Assembly: GCF_039545795.1 (NCBI RefSeq)
Contig: NZ_CP154260.1
Coordinates: 2,671,001-2,735,000, forward strand
Reading direction: 5' to 3'
Origin: Chitinophaga niabensis
Lineage (GTDB): Bacteria; Bacteroidota; Bacteroidia; Chitinophagales; Chitinophagaceae
Length of the DNA stretch: 64,000 nucleotides
Shown: in pieces, positions 8,934 to 17,806 of the stretch
How positions within the stretch are numbered: the stretch's first letter is position 1
Layout: each line of letters opens with the position of its first letter
Translations under genes and position numbers: made by a program
The notes under the pieces: model-generated
Database searches by the model: none
The model's input: only the letters and a program-made list of their open reading frames with translations
Told to the model about the DNA's origin: nothing

Positions 8934-9619
8934 GCAAACCTAAACTCATAGTACTCACAGGTGCTGGTATCAGCGCAGAAAGTGGTCTCCGTACTTTCAG
9001 GGACAGTGACGGCCTGTGGGAAGGATATGATATCTACGAAGTAGCTTCTCCCATGGGATGGCAGAAGAACCCCGCGCTGGTACAGGATTTCTATAACATG
9101 CGCCGCAAAGATGTGATGAATGCACAACCCAATGCAGCACACATCGGCTTAGCTAAATTAGAAGAACATTACGATGTACACATCATCACCCAGAACATAG
9201 ATGACCTGCACGAACGCGCAGGCTCCACAAGGGTTTTACACCTGCATGGAGAGATCATCAAAATGCGCAGCGAACTCAACGAAACTGAACTTTTCCCCAT
9301 TACCGGCGACATCAAAATGGGCGACCTTGCAGCAGACGGAAGTCAGTTCCGCCCGCATGTAGTTTGGTTTGGAGAAGCAGTGACCATGATAGAGCCTGCT
9401 ATCCTTGAAATTGTACAGGCAGATGTGTTCGTACTGATTGGTACTTCGCTGAATGTCTATCCTGCTGCAGGTTTGGTGGATTATCTCAGACCCGGTATTC
9501 CCAAATACATCATTGATAAAAAGATTCCACCCGTTAAAGGTTCGGATTATCACCTGATAGAAAAGCCTGCCACGGAGGGAGTGGAGGAGTTACTGAAGCT
9601 TCTGGCTGAAGCGCAATAA
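8930..9619 (+). CDS. Class III (SIRT5-type) NAD-dependent protein deacylase without zinc cysteines
   Basis: 229 residues with the sirtuin core: GAGISAESGLRTFRD (residues 11-25), QNIDDLHERAGS, the catalytic His106 in HLHGE, PHVVWFGEAV and GTSLNVYPAAGLV. The class III selectivity pair Y55-x-x-R58 (FYNMRR) predicts removal of succinyl or malonyl groups rather than plain acetyl. The usual four zinc cysteines between HLHGE and PHVVWFGE are absent. The start is GTG at 8930 overlapping the EVE stop. A hairpin at 9617-9650 follows. Confidence 0.9.
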   Translation: MSKPKLIVLTGAGISAESGLRTFRDSDGLWEGYDIYEVASPMGWQKNPALVQDFYNMRRKDVMNAQPNAAHIGLAKLEEHYDVHIITQNIDDLHERAGSTRVLHLHGEIIKMRSELNETELFPITGDIKMGDLAADGSQFRPHVVWFGEAVTMIEPAILEIVQADVFVLIGTSLNVYPAAGLVDYLRPGIPKYIIDKKIPPVKGSDYHLIEKPATEGVEELLKLLAEAQ

Positions 9620-9650
9620 AAAAGCCGCCCGGATGTCAGGCGGCTCCATA
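9614..9650 (-). terminator. Rho-independent terminator for the saccharopine dehydrogenase gene
   Basis: Read on the minus strand, AGCCGCC / GGCGGCT form a stem around TGACATCCG, followed by a run of six T. It lies between two convergent genes; the T run serves the minus-strand gene. Confidence 0.75.
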
Positions 9651-9691
9651 CTTTGATCATCAAACGGAGTTTATCACAGGAAAAATCTCTT

Positions 9692-11017
9692 CTATTCAAA
9701 ACTCTCTTCGAATCTGATATCATGTTCTTCCAGCTCCCTGAGCACGGGATTGTACACTTCCGGCATCACGGGTATATGTAATCCTTTTAATTCAACTTGC
9801 CCGGAGAGCACCAGTTTGGCCATAATGCCCAATGGCAGCCCTACCGTTTTAGCCATGGCGGTACGGAGGTTATCTTCTCCCTGAACGATCATGTAACTAT
9901 GTAACTTAGTGCCCATATGCCTGCGCTCGAACTCTATCTCATGCAGCATCACGATCATGTCTTTATCTGAAGGCTCCATTTTTAAACGAACATCCAATAC
10001 ATGCTGCAGCACGCCTGCATTTGTTTGCTCTCCTAAGTTAATCAATTCCCCGTTCAGAATACCCAGGTATTTCAGCTGACGGATGAGCTTGCTTTTACTG
10101 CTCACTCCCAGGAACTGGGCGATGTTTTCTTCATTCGTCAGTTCCTTATTTACCTTGATATGTTGGGATGCCCATTTGAAATAGGGCATGTTGTTGGTCT
10201 GTTGTTTTTTGGTATCATCTGTTAAACCCAGTTTTACCAGTGCATTCCAGCCTTCGGTGAATTCAGTGTACCGCAAAGTGGCCCGCATGAAAGTAGGGAT
10301 ATTGCTCAGCGCATAGATATCCACATAGTTCAGAGAATCCCGGTTAGGGTAATAAGCCAGTTTTCCCAGCCCTGGCACCTGTACGGTTTTGGACTGATCA
10401 AATAACTGCTGGTACTCTACCTCCTTAACTTTCCCCTTTTCCCGGTATGTAGCCCCTGAGGTACCTGCAAGCACAATGTTGCGGGAGTTCCAGGAGATCT
10501 TGTAACACCAGGGGTTGTCGTTACTTTCCGGGGAAATGAGCCCGCCGCAGTAAGATTTGAAGGAATAGATCTGCCCGCCTTTCTTTTCAATAGAATGGAT
10601 CAGTTTCATGGCAGACATGTGGTCGATACCCGGGTCCAGGCCCATTTCATACATGAACAGCAATCCGGCCTTTTCGATCTCCTTTTCCAGTTTGCGGATC
10701 TCCGGGTCAATGTAAGAGGCGGTCAGCAGGTTTCGGGAGAATTTAAGGCAATCCCGCGCAATCACAATGTGAAGGGCAGGGGGTAAAAGAGAAATAACAA
10801 GGTCTGCTTCCTGGATGAGGGACTGCCTTACAGGTTCATCGTTAATGTCAATCGCAGCGGGTGTAGCATAATAGGATTTGCCGATCTTTGATTTAATGAG
10901 CATCAGATCATTGTCCACAACAGTGATATGCCACTTCTGTCGTGGAGCGTTGGCCAGCAAATAGTCTATCAGACAGGTAGCAGATTTTCCGGCACCAAAC
11001 AATAGAATACTCTTCAT
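9692..11017 (-). CDS. Saccharopine dehydrogenase family protein (LYS9-like)
   Basis: 441 residues with an N-terminal Rossmann domain (LLFGAGKSATCLIDYL, residues 5-20) and the catalytic-domain segment MYEMGLDPGIDHMSAMKLI typical of the glutamate-forming saccharopine dehydrogenase of fungi and of bacterial homologues. In Bacteroidota this protein is common; whether it degrades lysine or acts in a polyamine-like route cannot be told from sequence. It stands alone and diverges from gyrA across a 385-nt gap. Confidence 0.85.
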   Translation of the reverse strand: MKSILLFGAGKSATCLIDYLLANAPRQKWHITVVDNDLMLIKSKIGKSYYATPAAIDINDEPVRQSLIQEADLVISLLPPALHIVIARDCLKFSRNLLTASYIDPEIRKLEKEIEKAGLLFMYEMGLDPGIDHMSAMKLIHSIEKKGGQIYSFKSYCGGLISPESNDNPWCYKISWNSRNIVLAGTSGATYREKGKVKEVEYQQLFDQSKTVQVPGLGKLAYYPNRDSLNYVDIYALSNIPTFMRATLRYTEFTEGWNALVKLGLTDDTKKQQTNNMPYFKWASQHIKVNKELTNEENIAQFLGVSSKSKLIRQLKYLGILNGELINLGEQTNAGVLQHVLDVRLKMEPSDKDMIVMLHEIEFERRHMGTKLHSYMIVQGEDNLRTAMAKTVGLPLGIMAKLVLSGQVELKGLHIPVMPEVYNPVLRELEEHDIRFEESFE

Positions 11018-11402
11018 AATGTTTTATAGAAATGGTTAAAAACTACAGGGAGTAAACAATAAAGTCCCGGTAATGTTCAGATAAGCCCTTTAATAAAGCT
11101 CAGTATCTGAATTATTCCCTCCCTTCAATTATGCTTTGATTTTCACAGGGTTATAAACAAATAGCCTGCCAACTTGCGTATAACAGTTATATATCTCAAA
11201 ATAGACATATAGAACATTTGCCGGAGATGACGCGAAAGTAGAACAAATTGTTTGATGGTCAAACAGGGGCTAAAAAGCAGGCCTTCGAAACACCCTTCAT
11301 TTTTTATTAACATTAAGCCCCCAAACCCTTTAAATACGGGCTGAATGCGTTATATTTGCTCTTCATTTAAAAGGGCTGAAAAACCTGTAAACCAATAACA
11401 TA
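11018..11402. other. Intergenic region between divergent saccharopine dehydrogenase and gyrA
   Basis: No gene seen. It contains a long imperfect hairpin (TTCAGATA 11076-11083 with TATCTGAA 11104-11111, and an inner CTTT/AAAG stem), an AT-rich middle and the gyrA -7 box at 11351-11358. One TTATAAACA near 11152 resembles a DnaA box with a mismatch but is single. Confidence 0.5.
11351..11358 (+). promoter_or_regulatory. -7 box of the gyrA promoter
   Basis: TATATTTG is a perfect TAnnTTTG match 44 nt before the gyrA ATG. No TTTG at the -33 distance was found. Confidence 0.5.
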
Positions 11403-13994
11403 ATGATAGAGAACACGGACAATCAAGACAATCAAAAGGAGGACGGTAGAATTGTTCAGGTCAACATTGAAGAGCAGATGAAAACTGCGTATATCGACTA
11501 CTCCATGTCGGTAATCGTAGGTCGTGCACTGCCGGATGTGCGAGACGGTTTTAAACCCGTTCACCGCAGAGTGTTGTTCGGGATGAATGAATTGGGAAAT
11601 ACGCATAACAAACCCTACAAAAAATCTGCCCGTGTCGTTGGGGACGTAATGGGTAAGTACCATCCCCACGGTGATGCTTCCGTATATGATACCATGGTAC
11701 GGATGGCGCAACCCTGGTCTTTACGCTACATGCTGATAGACGGACAGGGTAACTTCGGTTCCATAGATGGCGACTTCCCGGCAGCAATGCGTTATACGGA
11801 GGTCAGGCTGCAAAAGATAGCCGAAGCCATGCTGGAAGACCTGGATAAAGACACGGTAGACTTCACACTCAACTTTGATGATACCCTCGAGGAACCGGTA
11901 GTATTACCTACCCGTATCCCCAACCTGCTGGCAAACGGAGCTTCCGGTATCGCCGTAGGTATGGCCACCAACATCATGCCGCACAACCTGTCGGAATTGG
12001 TGGATGGCCTCATTGCCATGATCGATGATCGTGAGATCACCATCGAAGAACTGATCAAACATGTAAAAGCACCCGATTTCCCTACAGGTGGTACCATCTA
12101 TGGATTTGAAGGTGTGAAAGCCGGTTTTGAAACCGGCCGCGGAAGGGTAGTGGTACGTGGTAAGATCATGTCTGAAACCTCCAAACAAGGCAAAGAAAAA
12201 CTGATTATATACGAACTGCCTTACCAGGTGAACAAAGCTGTACTGCATCAGAAGATCGCACAGCTCGTGAACGATAAAGTGATTGAAGGCATTTCTGATG
12301 TAAGGGATGAAAGCGACAGGGAAGGCATGCGCCTGGTAATAGACCTCAAGCGCGAAGCCATTCCAAACGTGATCATCAACCAGCTCTACAAATACTCCGA
12401 ACTGCAAACCTCTTACGGTATCAATAACGTGGTACTCGTAAAAGGCCGGCCAAAGATCCTGAACCTGAAAGACTTACTGTCAGAGTTCCTGGAATTCCGT
12501 CATGAAGTAGTGACCCGCCGTACGCAATACCTCCTGCGCGAAGCAGAAAAGAAAGCACATATCTTACAAGGTTACCTGATTGCACTCGATCACCTCGACG
12601 AAGTGATTGCCCTCATCAGGAACTCTACCACACCGGAAATTGCACGTGAAGGATTGATGACCAACTTCGAGTTGTCTGAGATCCAGGCCAAAGCCATCCT
12701 GGAATTACGTTTACAACGTTTAACAGGCATGGAGCGTGATAAGATCCGCGAAGAATATGAGGAGATCATGAAAACGATCGCACACCTGAAAGAAGTACTG
12801 GCAGATGAAGGATTGAGGATGAAGATCATCAAAGATGAACTGGAAGAAGTGAAGAAGAAATTTGGTGACGAACGTAAAACAGAGATTCAGTACCTCGCCG
12901 CTGAAATGCGCATCGAAGATATCATCGCAGAAGAAGATGTGGTGATCACCATTTCACACCTCGGTTATATCAAACGTACTTCCGCTTACGATTTCCGTCA
13001 GCAGAAACGCGGCGGCCGTGGCGCCATTGGTGGTAAAACAAGGGATGAAGACTTTATCGAACACCTCTTCGTAGCATCCACTCACCATACCATGCTGTTC
13101 TTCACAGAAAAAGGACGCCTGTACTGGATGAAAGTCTACGAGATCCCTGAAGGTGAAAAATCCGGTAAAGGCCGTGCCATCCAGAACCTGATCACCCTTC
13201 CGTCTGACGATAAGATCCGCGCGATCATTGATATCAAAGACCTCAGCGATACCGAATTCATCAACAACCACTATATTGTATTGTGCACCCGCAATGGTAT
13301 CATTAAGAAAACATTGCTGGAAGAATTCAGCCGTCCGCGCCAGAATGGTGTGAACGCTATCACCATCAATGAAGGCGACCAATTGCTGGAAGCCAAGCTC
13401 ACCAACGGTAACAGCGAGATCATGATGGCCATCAGAAGTGGCCGTGCCATCAGATTCCCTGAAAATACCGTACGGGACACCGGTCGCGGAGCCATCGGCG
13501 TAAGAGGAATTGAGGTGGATAATGAGAAAGATGAGGTGGTTGGTATGATTTGTGTAGACAAGGAAGATAAAACCCGTACCGTTCTCGTTGTTTCCGAAAA
13601 AGGATATGGTAAAAGGACAGACATTGAGGAATATCGCATCACCAACCGTGGGGGTAAAGGGGTGAAAACCATCAGCGTTACCGACAAAACCGGCCCATTG
13701 ATCGCAATCCTGGATGTTACGGAACAAAATGACCTGATGATCACCTGTAAATCAGGGATCACCATCAGGATGGCAGTAGGAGATATCCGCGAAGCAGGCC
13801 GCGCCACACAAGGGGTACGCCTCATCCGGATGGACGATTCAGATGAAATAGCAGCAGTAGCACGTTTGGATGAAGAGGAAGAAGTAGTAGCCGCTATTGA
13901 AGAAGCAATTGAGGGAACTGAAGTAGAAGGAGAAGGAAACGCAACTGAAGCCAACGATACTACCGAAGCGGTAGAACCTGAACCCGAAGCATAA
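11403..13994 (+). CDS. gyrA: DNA gyrase subunit A
   Basis: 863 residues with the full GyrA layout: winged-helix/tower region with active-site Tyr131 (MRYTEV), quinolone-determining region around [10 protein letters not shown] (residues 88-96), coiled coil, then a C-terminal wrapping domain with the GyrA box QKRGGRG that separates gyrase from topoisomerase IV. The position matching Ser83 of E. coli is Ala92. The C-terminus ends in a very acidic tail of about 45 residues, which in other GyrAs modulates wrapping. Followed 45 nt later by a secreted TPR protein gene. Confidence 0.97.
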   Translation: MIENTDNQDNQKEDGRIVQVNIEEQMKTAYIDYSMSVIVGRALPDVRDGFKPVHRRVLFGMNELGNTHNKPYKKSARVVGDVMGKYHPHGDASVYDTMVRMAQPWSLRYMLIDGQGNFGSIDGDFPAAMRYTEVRLQKIAEAMLEDLDKDTVDFTLNFDDTLEEPVVLPTRIPNLLANGASGIAVGMATNIMPHNLSELVDGLIAMIDDREITIEELIKHVKAPDFPTGGTIYGFEGVKAGFETGRGRVVVRGKIMSETSKQGKEKLIIYELPYQVNKAVLHQKIAQLVNDKVIEGISDVRDESDREGMRLVIDLKREAIPNVIINQLYKYSELQTSYGINNVVLVKGRPKILNLKDLLSEFLEFRHEVVTRRTQYLLREAEKKAHILQGYLIALDHLDEVIALIRNSTTPEIAREGLMTNFELSEIQAKAILELRLQRLTGMERDKIREEYEEIMKTIAHLKEVLADEGLRMKIIKDELEEVKKKFGDERKTEIQYLAAEMRIEDIIAEEDVVITISHLGYIKRTSAYDFRQQKRGGRGAIGGKTRDEDFIEHLFVASTHHTMLFFTEKGRLYWMKVYEIPEGEKSGKGRAIQNLITLPSDDKIRAIIDIKDLSDTEFINNHYIVLCTRNGIIKKTLLEEFSRPRQNGVNAITINEGDQLLEAKLTNGNSEIMMAIRSGRAIRFPENTVRDTGRGAIGVRGIEVDNEKDEVVGMICVDKEDKTRTVLVVSEKGYGKRTDIEEYRITNRGGKGVKTISVTDKTGPLIAILDVTEQNDLMITCKSGITIRMAVGDIREAGRATQGVRLIRMDDSDEIAAVARLDEEEEVVAAIEEAIEGTEVEGEGNATEANDTTEAVEPEPEA

Positions 13995-14039
13995 CTAAAA
14001 CCCATAAACAATTAACGCTAATTTCAAAATTTGAGCCAC

Positions 14040-15290
14040 ATGAAAAAACTATTTGTATCTCTTCTCTTTTGCAGCGCAGCCATCACCGTTATGGCGCAAA
14101 AGGCAAAAGTGAACAGTGCGGATGAGTATTTGAAAAGCGACAAGATCGATCAGGCTAAAGCAGATATCGATGCAGCACTTCAAAACGAAAAAACCAAGGA
14201 TGACGCGAAAGCCTGGTATGTGAAAGGTAAGATCCACGAAGCACTGGCTACCAAAAACAAAAGTGCAGCAGATGCAATAGTAGCTTATGATGCCTTCAAG
14301 AAAGCGCTTGAGATCAATCCGAAACTGCCTGAAGCCCTCCTGGAGCTGAACAACCGCATGTTTAACGTGTATGCCACTATCGGGAACGCCGGTTACGGTA
14401 ACCTGAATGAGCAGAAATGGGATTCCTCCTACGCTTATTTCAAAAAAGCATTCGAAGTAGCAGATTTCTATAATGGTAAAAATCTCGGTGGTTCCATTCC
14501 CCGCGATACAGCCATGGTGTTTTATTCTGGTTACGCAGCACAACAGGCTGGTAAAAAGGATGAAGCATTCGAAGGCCTGAAAGCCGCTGCTGCACTGAAA
14601 TTCAAAGGTGAACCCGCTTTGTATGTTGTATTAGCGCAACAATACGAAGAACGTGGTGACAACGCCAACTGGATCGCTACCATCGACTCCGCGAAAAGGT
14701 ATTTCCCTGCAGACAAACGTTTCGCTGATATGGAAATGCTGTACTATTCTAAAACTGGTAAAACCAGCGATCTCATCAACATGATGGAAAAGAAAGTACA
14801 GGAAAATCCTTCCGACTTCCCGCTGCAACTGGATTACGCTATCCGTCTGGACAACCTGGCGAATCCCCGCGATGAGAAAGGTTCCGACCTGCCAAAGCCA
14901 GCTAACTACGATGACCTGATGACCAAAGCAGAAGGTGCCTACAAAAAAGCGCTGGAGCTGAAAGCTGAAGATGCTACCGCCAACTTCCAGTTAGGTGCAT
15001 TGTACTTCAATCGCGCGGTTGCGTTCAACAAAGAACTGAACGGCATGGAAAGCAAACAACAAAGCTCTCCTAAAGCAAAAGAACTGCAAGGTAAAGTAGA
15101 AGCGCTGATGAACCAATCCCTGCCTTTCTTTGAGAAAGCAGATGCTGGTTTCTCTGCACAAGGCAAACTGGAGCCAAGTGACAAACGTACTTACGAAAGC
15201 TGCCTCTATGCACTGCAAAAGATCTACGCTATCAAGAGTATGAATGATAAAGTAGAAGCAGTGAAGAAAAAACTCGAAAGCCTGAACTAA
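14040..15290 (+). CDS. Secreted TPR-repeat protein
   Basis: 416 residues with a signal peptide (MKKLFVSLLFCSAAITVMAQ) and repeated helix pairs of TPR type, for example AWYVKGKIHEAL, AYDAFKKALEINPKLPEALLEL and GAYKKALELKAEDATANFQLGALYFN. Probably periplasmic. The ATG at 14040 is chosen over the upstream TTG at 14031 because it begins the signal peptide. It lies just downstream of gyrA and ends at a strong terminator, so it may be carried on the gyrA transcript. Specific function unknown. Confidence 0.75.
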   Translation: MKKLFVSLLFCSAAITVMAQKAKVNSADEYLKSDKIDQAKADIDAALQNEKTKDDAKAWYVKGKIHEALATKNKSAADAIVAYDAFKKALEINPKLPEALLELNNRMFNVYATIGNAGYGNLNEQKWDSSYAYFKKAFEVADFYNGKNLGGSIPRDTAMVFYSGYAAQQAGKKDEAFEGLKAAAALKFKGEPALYVVLAQQYEERGDNANWIATIDSAKRYFPADKRFADMEMLYYSKTGKTSDLINMMEKKVQENPSDFPLQLDYAIRLDNLANPRDEKGSDLPKPANYDDLMTKAEGAYKKALELKAEDATANFQLGALYFNRAVAFNKELNGMESKQQSSPKAKELQGKVEALMNQSLPFFEKADAGFSAQGKLEPSDKRTYESCLYALQKIYAIKSMNDKVEAVKKKLESLN

Positions 15291-15308
15291 AAATCAGGTG
15301 TTTTATAA

Positions 15309-15347
15309 GAAAGGGCAAGGGGAATTTCTCCTTGCCCTTTTTGTTTC
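15309..15347 (+). terminator. Terminator after the gyrA-TPR unit
   Basis: AAGGGCAAGG and CCTTGCCCTT form a stem around GGAATTTCT, followed by TTTTTGTTT. Confidence 0.88.
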
Positions 15348-15572
15348 CCGCAACCCTCATTAGGGAATTAAATTCTACAGCTTTCCACACTGCTGTTAGG
15401 TGCAAAACGTGATGACATAATATTAACGTTAGAACCTAAGCCATTACATACCAATAACTTGCAAAGCTGTTTTTTGCAGACAAACCCAAAATAAAACTGC
15501 CTTGGCATGGTAATTACCCTTATTTAGCTGTAAGACAGTTAATTAACTCTTAACCATATCAAACATTTTATT

Positions 15573-15872
15573 ATGGTCACACATGCAAAAACTTCCGATG
15601 CCGCGACACTGACAGACAATCGTACTGCCCGGCAGGGAAAGGAATTTAATGACGATAGAAATCGTAACCTCGAAGGTTATGATGAAAATGAATTTGATGC
15701 GGAAGATCGCCGCAAACGCGATGAAGGCGAAATTGCTGAAGAACGTCCACCGGTGAAAACACCCAGCAGAAGAGGTTTTGCAGCGATGGATAAAGAGAAA
15801 CAGAAAATGATTGCCAGTAAAGGCGGTAAAGCCTCCCATGGTGGCGGCCGTAAGCCCAGCAAGAATCGTTAA
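15573..15872 (+). CDS. KGG-motif general stress protein
   Basis: 99 residues, very hydrophilic and rich in Asp, Glu, Arg and Lys, likely disordered. The C-terminal part RGFAAMDKEKQKMIASKGGK followed by ASHGGGR is the KGG stress-induced repeat (GFAAMD..KQ..IASKGGKA.H), present once. Related proteins such as E. coli YciG or B. subtilis GsiB are induced by general stress. A 226-nt gap upstream without a clear TAnnTTTG box may mean control by an alternative sigma factor, which is inference. A perfect long terminator follows. Confidence 0.8.
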   Translation: MVTHAKTSDAATLTDNRTARQGKEFNDDRNRNLEGYDENEFDAEDRRKRDEGEIAEERPPVKTPSRRGFAAMDKEKQKMIASKGGKASHGGGRKPSKNR

Positions 15873-15887
15873 AAGGAAACTTAACAG

Positions 15888-15937
15888 AAAGAATGGCTGG
15901 ATGATACTGGTTATCATCCAGCCATTCTTCTTTTTAT
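15888..15937 (+). terminator. Long terminator after the KGG protein gene
   Basis: AAGAATGGCTGGATGATA pairs with TATCATCCAGCCATTCTT across a four-base loop and is followed by CTTTTTATT. Because the stem begins with A-rich sequence it could work weakly in both directions. Confidence 0.9.
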
Positions 15938-15979
15938 TCAACCCAAAATGCCTTATTTTGTTATCTCATAAAACACCTG

Positions 15980-16936
15980 ATGAAAGCTGTAGCCGTTAAC
16001 GAATTCAAAACACTCCCCTTAGTGATGGACCTCCCTGAACCCGCTGTGAAAGAAGGTTCCATCAAAATAAAACTCACCGCCGCGGGACTCAATCCTTTCG
16101 ACTGGAAAACGATCGATGGTATCATGCAGGATCATATGCCACATGTTTTTCCTTTGATCATAGGCGCAGATGGTGCAGGGGTGGTAACAGAAGTGGGAGC
16201 AGGTATTACCCGTTTTAAAATCGGAGATAAAGTATACGGCCAGATGTTACATTCCCCTGTAGGCGAAGGCTCTTATGCAGAATATGTGGTAGTTCCCGAA
16301 ACTGCTGCAATAACCATGGCCCCTGAAACTATTTCGCTCGAAGATGCCGCAGCAGCCCCCACAGCAGGAATGACGGGCTTGCAACTGCTGGAAAAAGCAA
16401 AACTGGAAAGCGGCCAGAGCCTATTGTTAATAGGCGCAGCAGGAGGGGTGGGCTCTTTCACCACGCAACTGGCCAATGCCAAAGGCATCCGCGTGATAGC
16501 CACTGCTTCCTCCCCGGCACAGGCAGAAAGGTTAACCACCCTGGGCGCTGCCGTTACCATAAATTACAAAGCATCTTCCCTGGAAGAAGAAGTACGCAAA
16601 CTTTACCCTGATGGCGTAGACGCACTGATAGACCTCGTTGACAATAAGGAAGATTTTCATAAGATGATCACACTCGTAAAACCAGAGGGATATGCGTTAA
16701 CCACACAATTTGTGGCTGATAAAGAAAGTTTAAAAGCGCAGCATTTGCATGGCGGCAATTTTGAGACAAAGAGTTCACCTGCCGCATTGGATGCATTGCG
16801 TAAAGTGATCGATGCAGGAGAAGTAAGTATTCCGGTAGATCGTAAAGTATCCCTGGAACAGGCACCGGCAGCCATTGCAGAAAGCCGTCAGGGGAAAAGT
16901 AAAGGCAAAACGATTATCGTTATTAATGCTGAATGA
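15980..16936 (+). CDS. NADP-dependent quinone-type oxidoreductase (MDR family)
   Basis: 318 residues of the zinc-free medium-chain dehydrogenase group: N-terminal GroES-like domain (AAGLNPFDWKTIDG, GADGAGVVTEVGAG), then a Rossmann domain with LLIGAAGGVGSFTTQLA at about residues 150-166. Catalytic-zinc cysteines are absent, matching quinone oxidoreductase or enone reductase members. Substrate not predictable. Convergent with the MmcQ/YjbR gene, 26 nt apart. Confidence 0.88.
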   Translation: MKAVAVNEFKTLPLVMDLPEPAVKEGSIKIKLTAAGLNPFDWKTIDGIMQDHMPHVFPLIIGADGAGVVTEVGAGITRFKIGDKVYGQMLHSPVGEGSYAEYVVVPETAAITMAPETISLEDAAAAPTAGMTGLQLLEKAKLESGQSLLLIGAAGGVGSFTTQLANAKGIRVIATASSPAQAERLTTLGAAVTINYKASSLEEEVRKLYPDGVDALIDLVDNKEDFHKMITLVKPEGYALTTQFVADKESLKAQHLHGGNFETKSSPAALDALRKVIDAGEVSIPVDRKVSLEQAPAAIAESRQGKSKGKTIIVINAE

Positions 16937-16962
16937 TATCCTTAGCGCATCTGTAATCCGGT

Positions 16963-17316
16963 TCATTTCCCCGTTAACTCCTCTCTTACTTTCTTCGGAA
17001 GTTTTGCCACTACCAGATCGTAGGAATCCTTTGTCCATTGCAGGAGCAATTTATCAGGAATAGAACCATCAAATAACACCGTATTCCAGTGTTTCTTGTT
17101 CATATGATAACCAGGCAGTACGCCTTCATATCTCTCCCTTAATTCAATCGCCTGATCAGGATCACATTTGAGATTGGCACTCTCAAATTCTTCAATATCC
17201 GTCAACGCAAACATTTTCCCCATAACATAGAACACCAGTGTGTTTTCACCAAAAGGGAGGCCCTCTGAAGTACCAGGTAAAGACAGGCAATATTGTTGGA
17301 ATTTCTCTAGATTCAT
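16963..17316 (-). CDS. MmcQ/YjbR family DNA-binding-fold protein
   Basis: 117 residues covering one YjbR domain (CyaY-like fold): begins LEKFQQYCLSLPGTSEGLPFG and contains KMFALTDIEEF, LKCDPDQAIELRERY and GVLPGYHMNKKHWNTV, all family landmarks. Members are single-domain proteins of about 115-120 residues; the function is not established despite the DNA-binding-fold label. Confidence 0.9.
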   Translation of the reverse strand: MNLEKFQQYCLSLPGTSEGLPFGENTLVFYVMGKMFALTDIEEFESANLKCDPDQAIELRERYEGVLPGYHMNKKHWNTVLFDGSIPDKLLLQWTKDSYDLVVAKLPKKVREELTGK

Positions 17317-17463
17317 AACATCAATTTAAATATTTGTTATAAGTAGCCCAACACCCTGGCAAATCCGGGATTAGCTATAACTTTATAAAGATAGATTTTT
17401 GGCGCAAGTTTTGTGCCTATGGCAGTTCTGAAAAACCACCGAGCTCACCTTTAATCATATCTA

Positions 17464-17727
17464 ATGAAAACAGAAGCACTATATGCCCAAATAAAGGCAT
17501 TGATACTATCTGACAGGATCCGGTTCCCGGATATTTTCGAGATAATTCCTGCAAAGACCGTCAGCGAGGATTGCGGCTTTGATTGGGTGATCTTCAAACA
17601 CAAACTCGATAACCTCCATTTATTTACCCTTAACGAAATGATGGCCATCGCCAATACCATCAAAATACCATTCAGATATATGTTGCAACTCGTCAGAAAG
17701 GCGAGGGGAGATGAGGGTAACATTTAA
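17464..17727 (+). CDS. Small HTH-like protein of unknown function
   Basis: 87 residues, not recognised. The C-terminal half LHLFTLNEMMAIANTIKIPF resembles the recognition part of a lambda-repressor-like helix-turn-helix. It ends 79 nt before the SPFH operon start, on the same strand, so it could be a regulator or first gene of that unit. Shown only by context; no partner toxin is visible. Confidence 0.5.
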   Translation: MKTEALYAQIKALILSDRIRFPDIFEIIPAKTVSEDCGFDWVIFKHKLDNLHLFTLNEMMAIANTIKIPFRYMLQLVRKARGDEGNI

Positions 17728-17806
17728 TTGTCATTCCATTGATAATAAATATCTTATTTTAGCATCACCATGCATTAGCCCGTTTAACCATTTAACCCGA
17801 TATGCC

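Noticed and set aside
8526..9619. Defence system built from EVE and SIR2
   Set aside because: The sirtuin is a complete class III deacylase, not a defence-type SIR2 NADase fusion, and no other defence gene or mobile context is present.
11018..11402. Replication origin because recF and gyrA are close
   Set aside because: Only one imperfect DnaA-box-like TTATAAACA; no dnaA, dnaN or box cluster, and recF is 6 kb away.
14049..14543. Long minus-strand ORFs opposite gyrA and the TPR gene
   Set aside because: They are shadows of strong plus-strand genes with clear family motifs and no start-site signals of their own.
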